From: Ga0077555 sp033764055
Lineage (GTDB): Bacteria; Pseudomonadota; Alphaproteobacteria; Rhizobiales; Hyphomicrobiaceae
Length of the DNA stretch: 64,000 nt
Direction of reading: 5' to 3'
NCBI GenBank assembly: GCA_033764055.1
Contig: JANRJI010000079.1
Span: 1 to 64,000, forward strand
In this document: positions 30,850 to 40,651 of the stretch, one piece after another
Numbering within the stretch: the first letter of the stretch is position 1
Layout: each line of letters opens with the position of its first letter
The notes under the pieces: model-generated
What the model was told of the DNA's origin: nothing
Database searches by the model: none
Seen by the model: only the letters and a program-made list of their open reading frames with translations
Translations under genes and position numbers: made by a program

Positions 30850-31479
30850 TCAATCGGCGTGTGCCAGCGGCTGGACCACGGTTTTGCGGAACGCAGGACG
30901 CTCCAGCAGGCGTGCGTGCCAAGCCCCCATATGCGGCAGCTCGAAGTGATCAATCGGGAAGCTGTACCACCAGTGAGCCATGATCCCCATGGGGATGTCG
31001 GCCATGCTGAACGAGTCGCCGGCGAGCCAGCGGTTGGAGCTCAAGTGGGATTCGACAATGCGCCATACAGGCTCCATGGCGCGCCGCAAGCGCTCGAGCT
31101 CCTCGAGATGGCGATATGCCGGCTTCCAGACACGCCATTGCATGTAGAGCGGCATGATGGCGGAGCGGACTGTACCGCTCTGCCAGAACACCCACTTGTA
31201 GGCCTCGCCGCGGGGACGCGGGTCGGCGGGATAGAGGCTGCCCTGGCCATACTTGGCCGACAGATGGCAGAGGATGGCGCTCGATTCCCAGAGAACGAGG
31301 CCGTCGTCGACGATGGTGGGGATGAGGCGGTTCGGGTTCAGCCTGACATACTCGGGATCGTCGAGGCCGCCAAAGCTGCCGCCCTTCTCGATCAGCGTAT
31401 AGGCGAGACCGAGCTCCTCCGCGCACCAGAGAACCTTCTGGGCGCAGCTCGAATGGTCGTTGCCATAAATCGTGAGCAT
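30850..31479 (-). CDS. Glutathione S-transferase family protein
   Basis: The 209-residue protein has a thioredoxin-fold N-domain (MLTIYGNDHSSCAQKVLW, cis-proline in NRLIPTIVDDG, ESSAIL for glutathione binding) and an all-helical C-domain with WLAGDSFSMADIPMG. The start is ATG 31479; the open frame extends further upstream only by chance. It is followed 11 bp later by the flavin oxidoreductase gene. Substrate unknown; detoxification or catabolic roles are possible. Confidence 0.88.
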   Translation of the reverse strand: MLTIYGNDHSSCAQKVLWCAEELGLAYTLIEKGGSFGGLDDPEYVRLNPNRLIPTIVDDGLVLWESSAILCHLSAKYGQGSLYPADPRPRGEAYKWVFWQSGTVRSAIMPLYMQWRVWKPAYRHLEELERLRRAMEPVWRIVESHLSSNRWLAGDSFSMADIPMGIMAHWWYSFPIDHFELPHMGAWHARLLERPAFRKTVVQPLAHAD

Positions 31480-31777
31480 CGCGGTCGCTCCATGGGTGGC
31501 CGTACAGTAACGGAAATCATAGGGCCTGGTCCGCCAGCCGGGCGACAGGGAATGGCAGCGTACGATGAGCCGGCCTGCAAACCGCTCACGACGACGCCCG
31601 GTGGTCGGGCAATCTCTGTTGCTCTGGCGCGCGGCGACTTTCAATGCTCGGGCGCACGGCAACGCCAAATCCAGTAGCGGCTCCATGGGGGTATGCGCTT
31701 CGGGGGTGGGGGCTCACTGCGGGGGGAGGCGGTTGACCAGGCCACGACCCGGCCCTACGGTTCATCGCCGCAACAAC
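31480..31777. other. Divergent intergenic region
   Basis: A 298-bp gap between two divergent genes that must contain both promoters. I found no clear promoter boxes, riboswitch or small gene. A G-rich stretch occurs at about 31683-31733. Confidence 0.4.
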
Positions 31778-33115
31778 ATGGGAGTGGCCAGGACGCGAGC
31801 TCCGGCTGCGTTATCCGTGACCGAGCTGTTCATCGTAGTTGTGCTCATCTGTCTCAACGGGCTGTTTGCCCTGTCCGAGCTGGCCGTAGTCTCAGCGCGG
31901 CGTTCACGCCTCAAAGCGTTGGCCACATCCGGACGCCATGGTGCGAACCCCGCGCTGGCCCTCGCCTCCGATCCTGGCCGCTTCTTATCCGCCGTACAGA
32001 TCGGCATCACGCTGATCGGCATTATCAATGGTGCCTACTCTGGCGAGGCTTTCGGTGCCCATGCCGCCAATGCTCTCAGCCACCTCAATATTCCGGGGTC
32101 TGTTGCTGGACCACTCGGCTACGGCATCGTCATCGTGATCATCACCTATCTGTCGGTGATCGTCGGCGAGCTCGTGCCGAAGAATCTTGCACTGCGCAAC
32201 GCAGAGGGCATCGCTTGTGCCGTCGCCCCGGCAATGACGTTGTTCTCGAAGTTTGCGGCTCCTGCCGTGTGGCTCCTCGATACTTCGACACGCTTCGTCT
32301 TCCGACTCTTCGGACAGGCCACGGAAAGCGAGACGCGGGTGACGGACGAGGAGATCCGGACTTTGATCGCCGAAGCGGAGACGGCCGGCGTACTCGAAAA
32401 GGGCGAACGCCAGATGATCGCCGGCGTCATGCGGTTGGCCGACCGTGCCGTGATAGGGTTGATGACGCCGCGAACCGATGTGGATTGGATCGACATCACG
32501 GCTCCCGAGGACGAGATCAAGGAGCGCCTCATCACGACGCCTCACTCCCGCCTACCGGTAGGCGAAGGGTCGCCGGACGCATTGTTCGGCGTCGTGCAAA
32601 CCCGAGAGCTACTTGCCGGACTGCTCAGCGGACAGCCGTTCGACGTCCGCGCGCACATCCGCAAGGCGCCGATCGTGCCGGACACGACGGATGCTCTGGA
32701 TGCCCTCGGTATTCTGCGCGAAGCCGCTGTACCGGTGGCCCTCATCCATGACGAGTATGGAAACTTCGAAGGGCTGGTGACACCCGCAGACATTCTTGAA
32801 GCCATCGCTGGCGTGTTCAAATCCAATGCTGTCGGCATCGAACCCTATGCTACGGAGCGCGATGACGGCTCCTGGCTGTTCTCGGGCGCAATGCCCATCG
32901 ATGAAATGGCCGAAAAGATCGGCATCCCGCTGCCGGAGCAGCGCGGCTACGAGACGGTCGCCGGCTTTGTGCTCGCCCACCTCCAGCATCTTCCGAACAC
33001 GGGTGAGCACGTAGATGCCGTCGGCTGGCGATTTGAGGTCGTCGATCTCGACGGCCGCCGCATCGACAAGGTGCTGGCGAGCCGGATCAAGGCGGGCCGG
33101 CGACGCGTAGCATGA
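31778..33115 (+). CDS. CNNM/CorC-type membrane transporter with CBS pair
   Basis: Inner-membrane protein of 445 residues, of the family often called hemolysin-like but now linked to magnesium/divalent cation export. An N-terminal DUF21 domain with three or four membrane segments (TELFIVVVLICLNGLFALSE, ISAVQIGITLIGI, YGIVIVIITYLSVIVGELVPK) is followed by two CBS domains (GLMTPRTDVDW, VALIHDEYGNFEGLVT) and a CorC_HlyC domain ending near GWRFEVVDLDGRRIDKV. ATG 31778 is the first sensible start. It is monocistronic. Confidence 0.87.
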   Translation: MGVARTRAPAALSVTELFIVVVLICLNGLFALSELAVVSARRSRLKALATSGRHGANPALALASDPGRFLSAVQIGITLIGIINGAYSGEAFGAHAANALSHLNIPGSVAGPLGYGIVIVIITYLSVIVGELVPKNLALRNAEGIACAVAPAMTLFSKFAAPAVWLLDTSTRFVFRLFGQATESETRVTDEEIRTLIAEAETAGVLEKGERQMIAGVMRLADRAVIGLMTPRTDVDWIDITAPEDEIKERLITTPHSRLPVGEGSPDALFGVVQTRELLAGLLSGQPFDVRAHIRKAPIVPDTTDALDALGILREAAVPVALIHDEYGNFEGLVTPADILEAIAGVFKSNAVGIEPYATERDDGSWLFSGAMPIDEMAEKIGIPLPEQRGYETVAGFVLAHLQHLPNTGEHVDAVGWRFEVVDLDGRRIDKVLASRIKAGRRRVA

Positions 33116-33275
33116 TTGAGTGCTGTTGAAGCGGGGCGGCAGCTGCTGGCATCGAGCGCGACGTCAGCTCAACTCGCACCCTCCTCATCGTCTGCCACCG
33201 CAGCAAGCCGCGCGTCGGTCGATGCTCGCCGCGGCGCTGCTCGGCCGTTGCCCATGCCGCCTGCCGCAACTCGGC

Positions 33276-34412
33276 TCAGCTCAGCGTCGCCAGCAGCTCC
33301 GCAAAGAGACGGCAGCGCGGCTCCAGCGACGAGACGAGGAGATGCTCCTCGAAGGTGTGGGCGCCGCCGCCGTCGACGCCGAGACCGTCAAGAGTGGCGA
33401 TGCCGAGGGCGCCGGTGAAATTGCCATCGCTGCCGCCGCCGAACGAGCCGTGCTTCAATTCGAAGCCGATGCCGGCGGCCAGGCCGTGCGCCTTCTCGAA
33501 AAGCGCCATGGTCTCGCGGTGGGGCGTCCAGAGCGGGCGAACGGGGCCGCGCTCGACTGTGACGCGGATGCCGTCGTTCTCATCCTCGAGCGCGCGCATG
33601 AGGCGGCCGACCTCTTCGAAGATCTCGGGCGTCGGCGCCACGGTCAGCACCTGTGCGCGGCACTCGATCGGCATGACGTTGACGTAGGTGCCGCCGGCGA
33701 TGGTGCCAACCGAGAAGGTCATGCCGCGATCGAAGTCGGTCAGGCCCTCGATGCGCTCGATGAGGCGGGCCATGGCGCGGATGGCGCTGCGGCCCTGTCG
33801 ATTGGTGGCGCCAGCGTGGGCCGGCCTGCCGTGCACGGTGACCCAGAAGCGCTGAAAAGCGAAGCGCCCGGTGACGACCACGCCGCTCTTGCAGGGCTCC
33901 GTCACGAGCACATACTTGTGACGACGCGCCTCCGCCTCGATCGCCTCGCGGGAGAACGGGCTCCCCACCTCCTCGTCGGGGACGAGCATATAGGAGACGG
34001 GCAGGCGCGGCGGCGTGCCGCTGCGGCGGAGCACCTCCAGCGCGTGCATGGCGATGCGCACGCCGCCCTTCATGTCGTAGATGCCGGGACCGTAGTACCG
34101 GTCGCCGTCGCGGCGGAGCGGCAGGCGATCGTCGAGCGTGCCGAGCACGTGGATGGTGTCGAGGTGGGAGAGGACGAGGATGCCGGCGGAGTTGGTCGGC
34201 TCGGTGCCTCCGAGGCGGCCGACGACGATGTCGCCGTAGCCCTGCGTGCCGGGCGTGCGCTCGATGGTGGCACCGAGGCGGACGAGATCGGCCGCAGCCA
34301 GGTCCATCATGCGGTTGACGCCGGGGACGTGGCTCGTCGGGCTCTCGACCCGCACCCACGGCAACAGGCCCTCGATGATCTCGTCGGCATTGAACAGGCT
34401 CGGGCTCAACAA
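33276..34412 (-). CDS. M20-family metallopeptidase
   Basis: Zinc hydrolase of 378 residues similar to glutamate carboxypeptidase (CPG2) and other M20A enzymes. Metal and catalytic motifs are LSHLDTIHVLG, YDMKGG, the DEEVGS general-base region, TEPCKSG, HGRPAHAG in the dimerisation domain and GGGSDGNF, with a final histidine near AHTFEEH. The TTG at 34412 is the likely start because GAGGAG lies 7 bp upstream and no ATG is near. Substrate unknown. It diverges from the O-antigen-ligase-like gene. Confidence 0.85.
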   Translation of the reverse strand: MLSPSLFNADEIIEGLLPWVRVESPTSHVPGVNRMMDLAAADLVRLGATIERTPGTQGYGDIVVGRLGGTEPTNSAGILVLSHLDTIHVLGTLDDRLPLRRDGDRYYGPGIYDMKGGVRIAMHALEVLRRSGTPPRLPVSYMLVPDEEVGSPFSREAIEAEARRHKYVLVTEPCKSGVVVTGRFAFQRFWVTVHGRPAHAGATNRQGRSAIRAMARLIERIEGLTDFDRGMTFSVGTIAGGTYVNVMPIECRAQVLTVAPTPEIFEEVGRLMRALEDENDGIRVTVERGPVRPLWTPHRETMALFEKAHGLAAGIGFELKHGSFGGGSDGNFTGALGIATLDGLGVDGGGAHTFEEHLLVSSLEPRCRLFAELLATLS

Positions 34413-34534
34413 GCTCGGTCTCCTCGCGGATGCGGCGCCAGCGCCCTTTGACCCCTCCGGGCAACGCCGATAGGGTAGCTCACAGCAAGCGTCAACGTGT
34501 GCGCAGTCTGTCAGAAAGCGGGTCCACGATCCAC

Positions 34535-35842
34535 GTGCAGAACGACACGGCGTCAGCGGTGCCTGCCGCGATCCGCGGCTTGGCAGGTGCCGCTCCGGGG
34601 CTCGCACTGACGGCGCTCTTGGTGGCTTTCGTCGAGCCCAGGGCGACGCCGGGACTGATTGCACTCCTGACAGTGCCTGCCGTGATCGTCGCAGCCCACA
34701 AAGAGCGGATCCGGTGGCCGTACCGGCCGGTGCCGCTGGAGGTCGCGGCGATCTGTCTCGGGGCCTACATAGCCATCAATGCAAGCTGGTCCGTCGAGCC
34801 GCTGGAGGCCTACGGCAAGGTCGCTCTCTACGCCGCCCTCGGCCTGCTGATCAGCCTGGCCGCGAGGGCGATCCCCGCCCTCGGCGAGGAGGCGGCGCGA
34901 CGGCTTTGGCACGCGGTGATCATCGCCGTCGGGATCGCGGCTGCATTCCTGGCCGTCGAGGCGGCGTTCGGCCAGCCGATCAAGCGGGCCGTGTCGACGC
35001 TGCTGCCGTTCCTTCGACCGCCAGCGAAGCACGTCATGATGGAGGCCGGCCGGGTCGTGCATATCGGCCACTATGTCCTCAACCGCAACGTGGCGCTGCT
35101 GTGTCTGATGCTCTGGCCGGCGCTGCTGATGGCGCGGGCAGCATTGAAGCCATCGGCGGCACGGGTCGTGATGGCCGGGCTGCTCGGCCTGACGGCGATC
35201 GCCGTGCTCAGCTCCGAGCACGAGACGTCGATGCTGGCGTTGGTGGCGGGCTGCCTGGTTTTCGCCGGCATGTGGGCGTTGCCGGGGATCGTGCGCTGGC
35301 TGGTGGTGGCGGGCTGGGTGACGGCGACACTGCTGATCGTACCGCTTGCCGCATCCGCCTATTCCAACGGCCTCTACCAGGCCCAATGGATGCCGAAGAC
35401 GGCGCGCAATCGGATCGTGCTGTGGGGCGTGACCGCAAGCAAGGTCCGGGAGACGCCGCTGCTCGGTGTGGGGCTCGGCTCGACCAAGTCGCTGGACCAG
35501 GAGGCCGCGGACAGCGCAGCGTGGCCCAAGGACCACCCCTATCCGCTGAGAACCGGACGCCACAGCCACAACATCTATATGCAGACCTGGTACGAGCTCG
35601 GCGCTGTCGGAGCGGCGCTGCTGCTGGCGCTTGGGCTTGCTCTGCAATATGGCTTGTCGCGCCTCAGCGTCCAGATCCAGCCCTACGCCTACGCCAGCCT
35701 GGTCACAGCGGCGCTCGTCGCCGCGTTCAGCTGGGGTATGTGGCAACCGTGGTTCATGGCGGCGTTCGGCTTCTGGGGGGTGGGCCTGCTGATGGCGCAG
35801 GATGCCGCGAGGCGGACGGCAGAGGTCAGCGCGCCGCCTTGA
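34535..35842 (+). CDS. O-antigen ligase-like (Wzy_C) membrane protein
   Basis: Polytopic inner-membrane protein of about 435 residues with ten or more hydrophobic segments. The periplasmic loop contains the family pattern RNRIVLWGVTASKVRETPLLG (quoted as RNRIVLWG and VRETPLLGVGLGS), then RHSHNIYMQTWYELGAVG, as in WaaL and related ligases/polymerases. It may attach or polymerise a surface glycan. The start is uncertain: GTG 34535 and GTG 34499 are both possible and neither has a good ribosome-binding site. Its end overlaps the convergent patatin gene by 17 bp. Confidence 0.83.
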   Translation: MQNDTASAVPAAIRGLAGAAPGLALTALLVAFVEPRATPGLIALLTVPAVIVAAHKERIRWPYRPVPLEVAAICLGAYIAINASWSVEPLEAYGKVALYAALGLLISLAARAIPALGEEAARRLWHAVIIAVGIAAAFLAVEAAFGQPIKRAVSTLLPFLRPPAKHVMMEAGRVVHIGHYVLNRNVALLCLMLWPALLMARAALKPSAARVVMAGLLGLTAIAVLSSEHETSMLALVAGCLVFAGMWALPGIVRWLVVAGWVTATLLIVPLAASAYSNGLYQAQWMPKTARNRIVLWGVTASKVRETPLLGVGLGSTKSLDQEAADSAAWPKDHPYPLRTGRHSHNIYMQTWYELGAVGAALLLALGLALQYGLSRLSVQIQPYAYASLVTAALVAAFSWGMWQPWFMAAFGFWGVGLLMAQDAARRTAEVSAPP

Positions 35843-36995
35843 CCTCGATTCGCTCGAGCGGCTCGAGCCGCGGCGGCTCCTTGAGCCAGCGCGAGGGATC
35901 TCTCCCGTACGTGCGGCCGACCTCGAACAGCCGTTGCATCTCCTTCGGCCGGAAGCGGAGAGCGTCGTCGATGTCCTGGGCGTCGTCAGGGACATACATG
36001 ATCCCGAACTGGGCGCGCGCCTGCCGGGTCGTCACGTAGGCTTGGTAGATGGTCTTGTAGGTGAGGCCACGCATCAGCTCGGCGATCGAGCGCCGCGAGA
36101 TGCCGAGAACGGTCGCCTGGACAGGCTCGGTGACACCGGCCTTCAGCGAGAGCTTGCCATTGACCAGCATGTAGACGGTCTTCTTGCGCTGCGGACCCTC
36201 GACCATGAACGAGCGCAACAGAACCGGTGCCTTCACGCCGCCGTCTACGTGCATCCGCGGCTTGCCGGCCTCATCGCTGTGGCGAACGTAGACCGGCTTG
36301 AAGAAGCCGGGAAACGCAGCCGAGGCAACCAGCACGTCGCGGTAGGTCTCGAGACGCTCCGGCACGTTGCTGGCAGCGATGCCGCCCATGTCCCAGACGA
36401 CGACGGTGCCGCTGTCGAGGTCCGTGGTCGCGACGTAGAGCCTGCGACCACGCGCGTGCTCGGCCGCGACGGCATCGAGGAGCCTGGGCGTGACCACCTT
36501 CTCGACCATCGACCGGAACGGAGCGGTGTCGTAGAGGCTCTCCTCGAAGACGCCGAAGATGCCCTTCTCGACGTAGATCTGCGCAGCCGTAACCTTGGTG
36601 TAGAAGCGCTCGATCTCGCCGTCCCAGTCGGGACCGAGGAAGGCGAAGGTGGCGATGAGCGCACCGGTCGAGACGCCGGTCACGATATTGAAGACGGGAC
36701 GCTTGCCACTTTCTGTCCAGCCCTTGAGGACGCCGGCTCCGAAGGCGCCGTCCGAGCCGCCGCCGGAAATAGCCAGGACGGCGAGCTCCGTGGTGTGCGC
36801 GGCGGCAGGCACGTGGTGGCCCGCGATCGTTGCCCCCGGCGGCGGCACCATCGGCTTCTGCTGGGCATTGAACAGCGGGATGGCGCCGAACGTCGAGGAC
36901 GTCGCGATCTCCGATCCGTCCGGACGCAGTGACGCAGCGCATGCTCCGAGGGCCAACGCCAGCGGCAACGCGATCAGTCCACGCCCTCGTGCCAT
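35826..36995 (-). CDS. Patatin-like phospholipase, lipoprotein
   Basis: Predicted lipid acyl hydrolase of 389 residues. The N-terminus is a lipoprotein signal (LIALPLALALGAC, lipobox cysteine near residue 19). The patatin domain has the oxyanion loop SGGGSDGAFGAG, the nucleophile motif GVSTG and the catalytic DGGVKAP. All are intact. I chose ATG 36995 because it begins directly before the signal peptide and has GGGGAC upstream. Location is probably the outer or inner membrane facing the periplasm; substrate unknown. Confidence 0.9.
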   Translation of the reverse strand: MARGRGLIALPLALALGACAASLRPDGSEIATSSTFGAIPLFNAQQKPMVPPPGATIAGHHVPAAAHTTELAVLAISGGGSDGAFGAGVLKGWTESGKRPVFNIVTGVSTGALIATFAFLGPDWDGEIERFYTKVTAAQIYVEKGIFGVFEESLYDTAPFRSMVEKVVTPRLLDAVAAEHARGRRLYVATTDLDSGTVVVWDMGGIAASNVPERLETYRDVLVASAAFPGFFKPVYVRHSDEAGKPRMHVDGGVKAPVLLRSFMVEGPQRKKTVYMLVNGKLSLKAGVTEPVQATVLGISRRSIAELMRGLTYKTIYQAYVTTRQARAQFGIMYVPDDAQDIDDALRFRPKEMQRLFEVGRTYGRDPSRWLKEPPRLEPLERIEVKAAR

Positions 36996-37102
36996 GCCGT
37001 CCCCAGTCCGACGCTCCCGCCGCCAAAGTTCTTTTAGCCGACTGGCCCCGGCGATCCTATGGCGGCAGAGCATCAAGCCCCAATGCCGAACATGCCGTCG
37101 CG

Positions 37103-38047
37103 TCAGACCTTAGGCGCGATGTCGGTAGCGAACCGGTCGATCTGCTCGCGGGTCTCGTCGAGCGTCGCGACACCGCGCACGCGAACGACGATCTCTCCGA
37201 AGCCGAGGTCGCGGATGCGCTTCAGGTCGTCGACGATCTCTGCCACCGTGCCAGTCGCCGGCTCGCGCTCATCGTACTGGTTTCGCTTCGGCTGACCGAT
37301 GTTGAGGAACACCTTGAAGACGAGCTGCACGGTGTCATAGGAGCGGCCGTGCTCGCCGCACAGCTCCTTCAGGCGGGCAAGCTGGCCCTTCAGCCGATCC
37401 GGGCCGATCGCCGTGGCGAGCCATCCGGAGCCATGCCGCACGACGCGCCGCAGCGCAGGGTCGGCGATGCCACCGATGAGCACGGGCGGGTGAGGACGCT
37501 GCATGGAGCCGGGCGACGAGAACACCGGCTCGAACCTGTAGATCTCGCCCTGGTGGCCGACCTCGCCGCCTCTCGCGATCGCCTTGAAGATCTCGATGGC
37601 CTCGTCGGTGGCGCGGCCACGTTGCTTGAACTGATGGAAGCCCAGTGCCTCGAACTCCTCCTCGAGCCAGCCGACGCCGGCGCCGAGGACGAGACGGCCC
37701 CCGGACATCTGATCGATGGTGACGAGCTGGCGTGCCTGAAGAAGCGGATGGCGATAGGGCATAACGAGCACGGCGGTGCCGAGCCGGACGCGGCTCGTTG
37801 CACCCGCCAACACGCCGAGGATGGCGATCGGCTCCATCAGCGGATCGTCAAGCCTGGAGGGGAAATCGCCCTCTTTGGCGTACGGGTACTTCGAGGCGAA
37901 GGACACCGGGAATGCAACGTGATCGGCCACCCAGATCGAGGCGAATCCGGACGTCTCGGCGAGGCGCGCCAGCGTCATGATCGGCCCGGGCGTCGCGAGG
38001 CGTCCATAGATGCCGACGTCGAGACCAAAAGTGGAGAGGTCTGCCAT
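37103..38047 (-). CDS. LLM-class flavin/F420-dependent oxidoreductase
   Basis: TIM-barrel protein of 314 residues, of the luciferase-like group resembling TIGR03619 F420-type enzymes. Segments supporting this are SGFASIWVADHVAFP, SRVRLGTAVLVMP, GGRLVLGAGVGWLEEEFEALG and RPHPPVLIGG. No F420 synthesis gene is present in the window, so FMN use is as likely. The start ATG 38047 leaves an untranslated stretch before the upstream haem-binding gene. Confidence 0.84.
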   Translation of the reverse strand: MADLSTFGLDVGIYGRLATPGPIMTLARLAETSGFASIWVADHVAFPVSFASKYPYAKEGDFPSRLDDPLMEPIAILGVLAGATSRVRLGTAVLVMPYRHPLLQARQLVTIDQMSGGRLVLGAGVGWLEEEFEALGFHQFKQRGRATDEAIEIFKAIARGGEVGHQGEIYRFEPVFSSPGSMQRPHPPVLIGGIADPALRRVVRHGSGWLATAIGPDRLKGQLARLKELCGEHGRSYDTVQLVFKVFLNIGQPKRNQYDEREPATGTVAEIVDDLKRIRDLGFGEIVVRVRGVATLDETREQIDRFATDIAPKV

Positions 38048-38121
38048 CCTGCGCTTCCTCAAAATTGTATCATTCGAACGAGGGCGTCCCTGCGGCCGGC
38101 AGCTCCGGCGAGAGCAGGCAA

Positions 38122-38742
38122 TCACTCTCCCAGCAGCCTGACCAGAGAGAATGCTCCCCTCAGCTCTCCCAGCTTGTAGCCCGTCGCCTTATCGTCGGGA
38201 TAGTAGCGCGTGAGCTCGGCCCGGACATCCGGCTTGATGTCCGTTCCGTGACACGCCAGGCACATCTCGGCCACCGGAATCCCCTTCATGTAGCGGAACA
38301 GCTTATCGCCCTCCGGGGTCACGACGATGGCAAAGTGCTCGAGGCGAGAGGGATCGACGGTAGCCGCCTTCTCCTGGAACGATCCCAGCACCTCCAACTC
38401 CCAGGCATCCGCAGCGTTCTCAGGGTTGCGCAGCTTGAGGGAGGTTCGAGTGACCTCGAAGCCCGATTCGTCGGACAGCCCGGTGGATATGTCGGGCGAG
38501 ACGGTCTGGCACAGGGATACAGCATTGGCTGCGCCGTCCGCCTTCATCGCAACCGACAGCTCGCCTTTGATCCGATCGGTGAAGAGCCGCACGACCTGGC
38601 GGGCCGCCTCCAGTGTCTTCTCGAGATCGAAGCCCGGCGGAGCTCCAGCCAGAGACTGTGACTGAGCCGAAGCTCCCGTGCCCGGGACGACCACGAGGCA
38701 ACCTGCCATGAGCGCGGCACGGATCAGTCGCCCCCTCGGCAT
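38122..38742 (-). CDS. Exported c-type haem protein, Tll0287-like/DUF3365 domain
   Basis: Small periplasmic protein of 206 residues with a clear signal peptide (RLIRAALMAGCLVVVPGTGASA). The DUF3365/Tll0287-like domain spans the rest: NAVSLCQTVSPDIS near the N-terminus and a single haem c attachment motif CLACHG near residue 170. Such domains are PAS-like haem sensors or electron carriers. ATG 38742 is preceded by GGGGAGGGG. No obvious redox partner is adjacent. Confidence 0.82.
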   Translation of the reverse strand: MPRGRLIRAALMAGCLVVVPGTGASAQSQSLAGAPPGFDLEKTLEAARQVVRLFTDRIKGELSVAMKADGAANAVSLCQTVSPDISTGLSDESGFEVTRTSLKLRNPENAADAWELEVLGSFQEKAATVDPSRLEHFAIVVTPEGDKLFRYMKGIPVAEMCLACHGTDIKPDVRAELTRYYPDDKATGYKLGELRGAFSLVRLLGE

Positions 38743-38920
38743 CGGATCCCCTCCCCCTGCTCCCCGCAGTTGCTCCGCAGGAACGCCTATTGTTGCGGCA
38801 CTTCTAGACGCATTTGCGGACGCAACGCCAGCCAATCGTGTGCGATTACGACTGCACTCCGACCGGCGCAGGGGCCTGCACGGCAAGGGGCAACACAAGG
38901 GCGTGAGGGAGTGGGGGCGG

Positions 38921-39958
38921 TCAGCCGGAGGCCCGGACCTTGCGGGAGACTATTTTGCGAGCCGGCGACGTGACACGCTCTATCCGGAGCGTGGCGTCCC
39001 GATCGGCCGCGAGCGGCTGCTTGGCGGCGACCCTGGCTTGCCGTGCCTCCTCCACCGCGAGAGCCGACGACGCCGGCCAGCAGCGCGCCAGCTCGGCCGA
39101 CACCGACTTCGGCGGCAAGGCGAACAGGCGGTGCACCGCGGGAAACGAAGCGGCATGCAATCGCGCCTGTCGCGCCTTGCATGCTTTCACGATGCGCTCA
39201 GCGTCGCGGCGATTCTGATCGGAATCGTCTGCTCTCGCAGCGGCTGCCGCTGCCAGCACGGCAAGGTCCTGAACCTCGCCCAGAGTCTGCGAGAGGTCGC
39301 GCGCAACAGCCTGGCGCACGGACATGATCTCCGGCCATGCCGCCTCGACGAGGGCCGACTGACGCCAGCAGGTCTGGACGGCCTTGCGCAGCTCGTGGAG
39401 GTTCTCGTCGGACGGGTCGGCTTCGGCCGCGGCCAGGGCCTTGCGTCCCGCGCGCTGCGTCGCGGCAAGTCCAGCGCCGGCAACCTCAACAATTGTACCG
39501 TCGAGGTCGAGCCCAGCAAGCCGATCACGGGCAGCGGCGAGCTGGGCGACCGCTTTGCCAACGGCGGCATCCGGATCGGCTGTGGCCGCCAGCTCACCGG
39601 CTCCACCGGCGGCAGACTCGCCTTCGAGCCATGCCAGGGCCGAAAGCAAGCGCTTGTCCGCATCTGCGTGCAGTGAGGCGATCGTGTCTCGCATGACGTG
39701 CCTGTCGCGCAGCGGCGACAGCAGGCGGGCCACCTCGCGCAAGTCGCAGTTCTCGCGCTGCCACTCACCCGACGGGAGACCGCTACGGACAAGGCGCAGC
39801 AACGCCCTCACCCTTTTCACGGTCTTGCGGGTCTCGTGCACCCAGACCACGCGATCCGCGCCCGCCGATGGCGCGGCAATCGCCTTATCGAGCTGTTCCG
39901 TCGCAATTCGACGAACGCCAGCCTCGAGGGTCTCCTTGAGCTTGAACCGATATGCCAT
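38921..39958 (-). CDS. CHAD domain protein
   Basis: All-helical protein of 345 residues with the CHAD (conserved histidine alpha-helical) domain, which binds polyphosphate. Two repeats of the domain pattern are visible: VWVHETRKTVKRVRALLRL with LSPLRDRHVMRDT in the first half, and NLHELRKAVQTCWRQ with LSQTLGEVQDLAVL in the second. The basic residues and histidines needed for phosphate contact are present. There is no attached triphosphatase (CYTH) domain, and no polyphosphate kinase is nearby. Confidence 0.88.
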   Translation of the reverse strand: MAYRFKLKETLEAGVRRIATEQLDKAIAAPSAGADRVVWVHETRKTVKRVRALLRLVRSGLPSGEWQRENCDLREVARLLSPLRDRHVMRDTIASLHADADKRLLSALAWLEGESAAGGAGELAATADPDAAVGKAVAQLAAARDRLAGLDLDGTIVEVAGAGLAATQRAGRKALAAAEADPSDENLHELRKAVQTCWRQSALVEAAWPEIMSVRQAVARDLSQTLGEVQDLAVLAAAAAARADDSDQNRRDAERIVKACKARQARLHAASFPAVHRLFALPPKSVSAELARCWPASSALAVEEARQARVAAKQPLAADRDATLRIERVTSPARKIVSRKVRASG

Positions 39959-40029
39959 GAACCGCCCTGTGACAGCGACCGCATCGTCCGTCGTGCAGTT
40001 GTCACAAACAAGTGCCTAATTCGCGCTGC

Positions 40030-40647
40030 CTAGCGCGCGTCCAGGCTGCGTGCCCAGCTCAGCCAATTGCGGACACGGCCTTCCGGGTCCGGATGCGCGA
40101 TGAAATCGGTAATGACCGCGACGCTGTCGGCGCCGGCCGCAATGACGCCCGGAGCGCGCTCCGGCGTGATCCCGGCGATAGCGCAGAGGGGCATCCGGCC
40201 GATGCGGCGCTTCCAGATTCCAATGCGCTCGAGACCCTGGGGCGCCCATTTCATGACTTTGAGCTTCGTCTCGTAGATTGGACCGAGCGCCACGTAGTCC
40301 GGCCCTGCCGCCAGTGCAATATCGAGCTCCTCCGGACTGTGGGTGGAGATACCGATCCGGATGCCGGCCTTCTTAATGGCCGCGACGTCGGCCTCGGCGA
40401 GGTCCTCCTGGCCGAGGTGCAGCATGCGGGCACCGAGCGCGATGGCATCCCGCCAGTAGTCGTTGACGATCAGATCGGCGCCGTGAGCCGTGCAGACAGC
40501 CAGGCTCTCGACGATCTGACGGCGGACCTCGTCGGATGGCGCGTCCTTCAGGCGGAGCTGAATGGTGCGCACGCCGAGGGGCACCAAGCGCTTCAGCCAG
40601 GAGACATCGGGGACGATGGGATAGAAGGTGTCGAGAAGCGGTCGCAT
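40030..40647 (-). CDS. thiE: Thiamine-phosphate synthase
   Basis: Joins the pyrimidine and thiazole halves of thiamine to give thiamine phosphate. The 205-residue TIM barrel shows TIQLRLKDA, LIVNDYW (pyrophosphate/Mg site), LHLGQEDL, GISTHSPEEL, YVALGPIYETKLK and the phosphate-binding CAIAGITPER. It begins 4 bp after the thiG stop, so thiG-thiE are certainly co-transcribed. Confidence 0.92.
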   Translation of the reverse strand: MRPLLDTFYPIVPDVSWLKRLVPLGVRTIQLRLKDAPSDEVRRQIVESLAVCTAHGADLIVNDYWRDAIALGARMLHLGQEDLAEADVAAIKKAGIRIGISTHSPEELDIALAAGPDYVALGPIYETKLKVMKWAPQGLERIGIWKRRIGRMPLCAIAGITPERAPGVIAAGADSVAVITDFIAHPDPEGRVRNWLSWARSLDAR

Positions 40648-40651
40648 GGGC

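Noticed and set aside
31778..33115. Hemolysin toxin
   Set aside because: The database label comes from the CorC_HlyC domain; the DUF21 and CBS architecture is that of a cation transporter.
38444..38480. GGTTCGAG-like T-loop sequence as part of a tRNA
   Set aside because: It lies inside the haem-protein gene and no acceptor or anticodon arms can be drawn around it.
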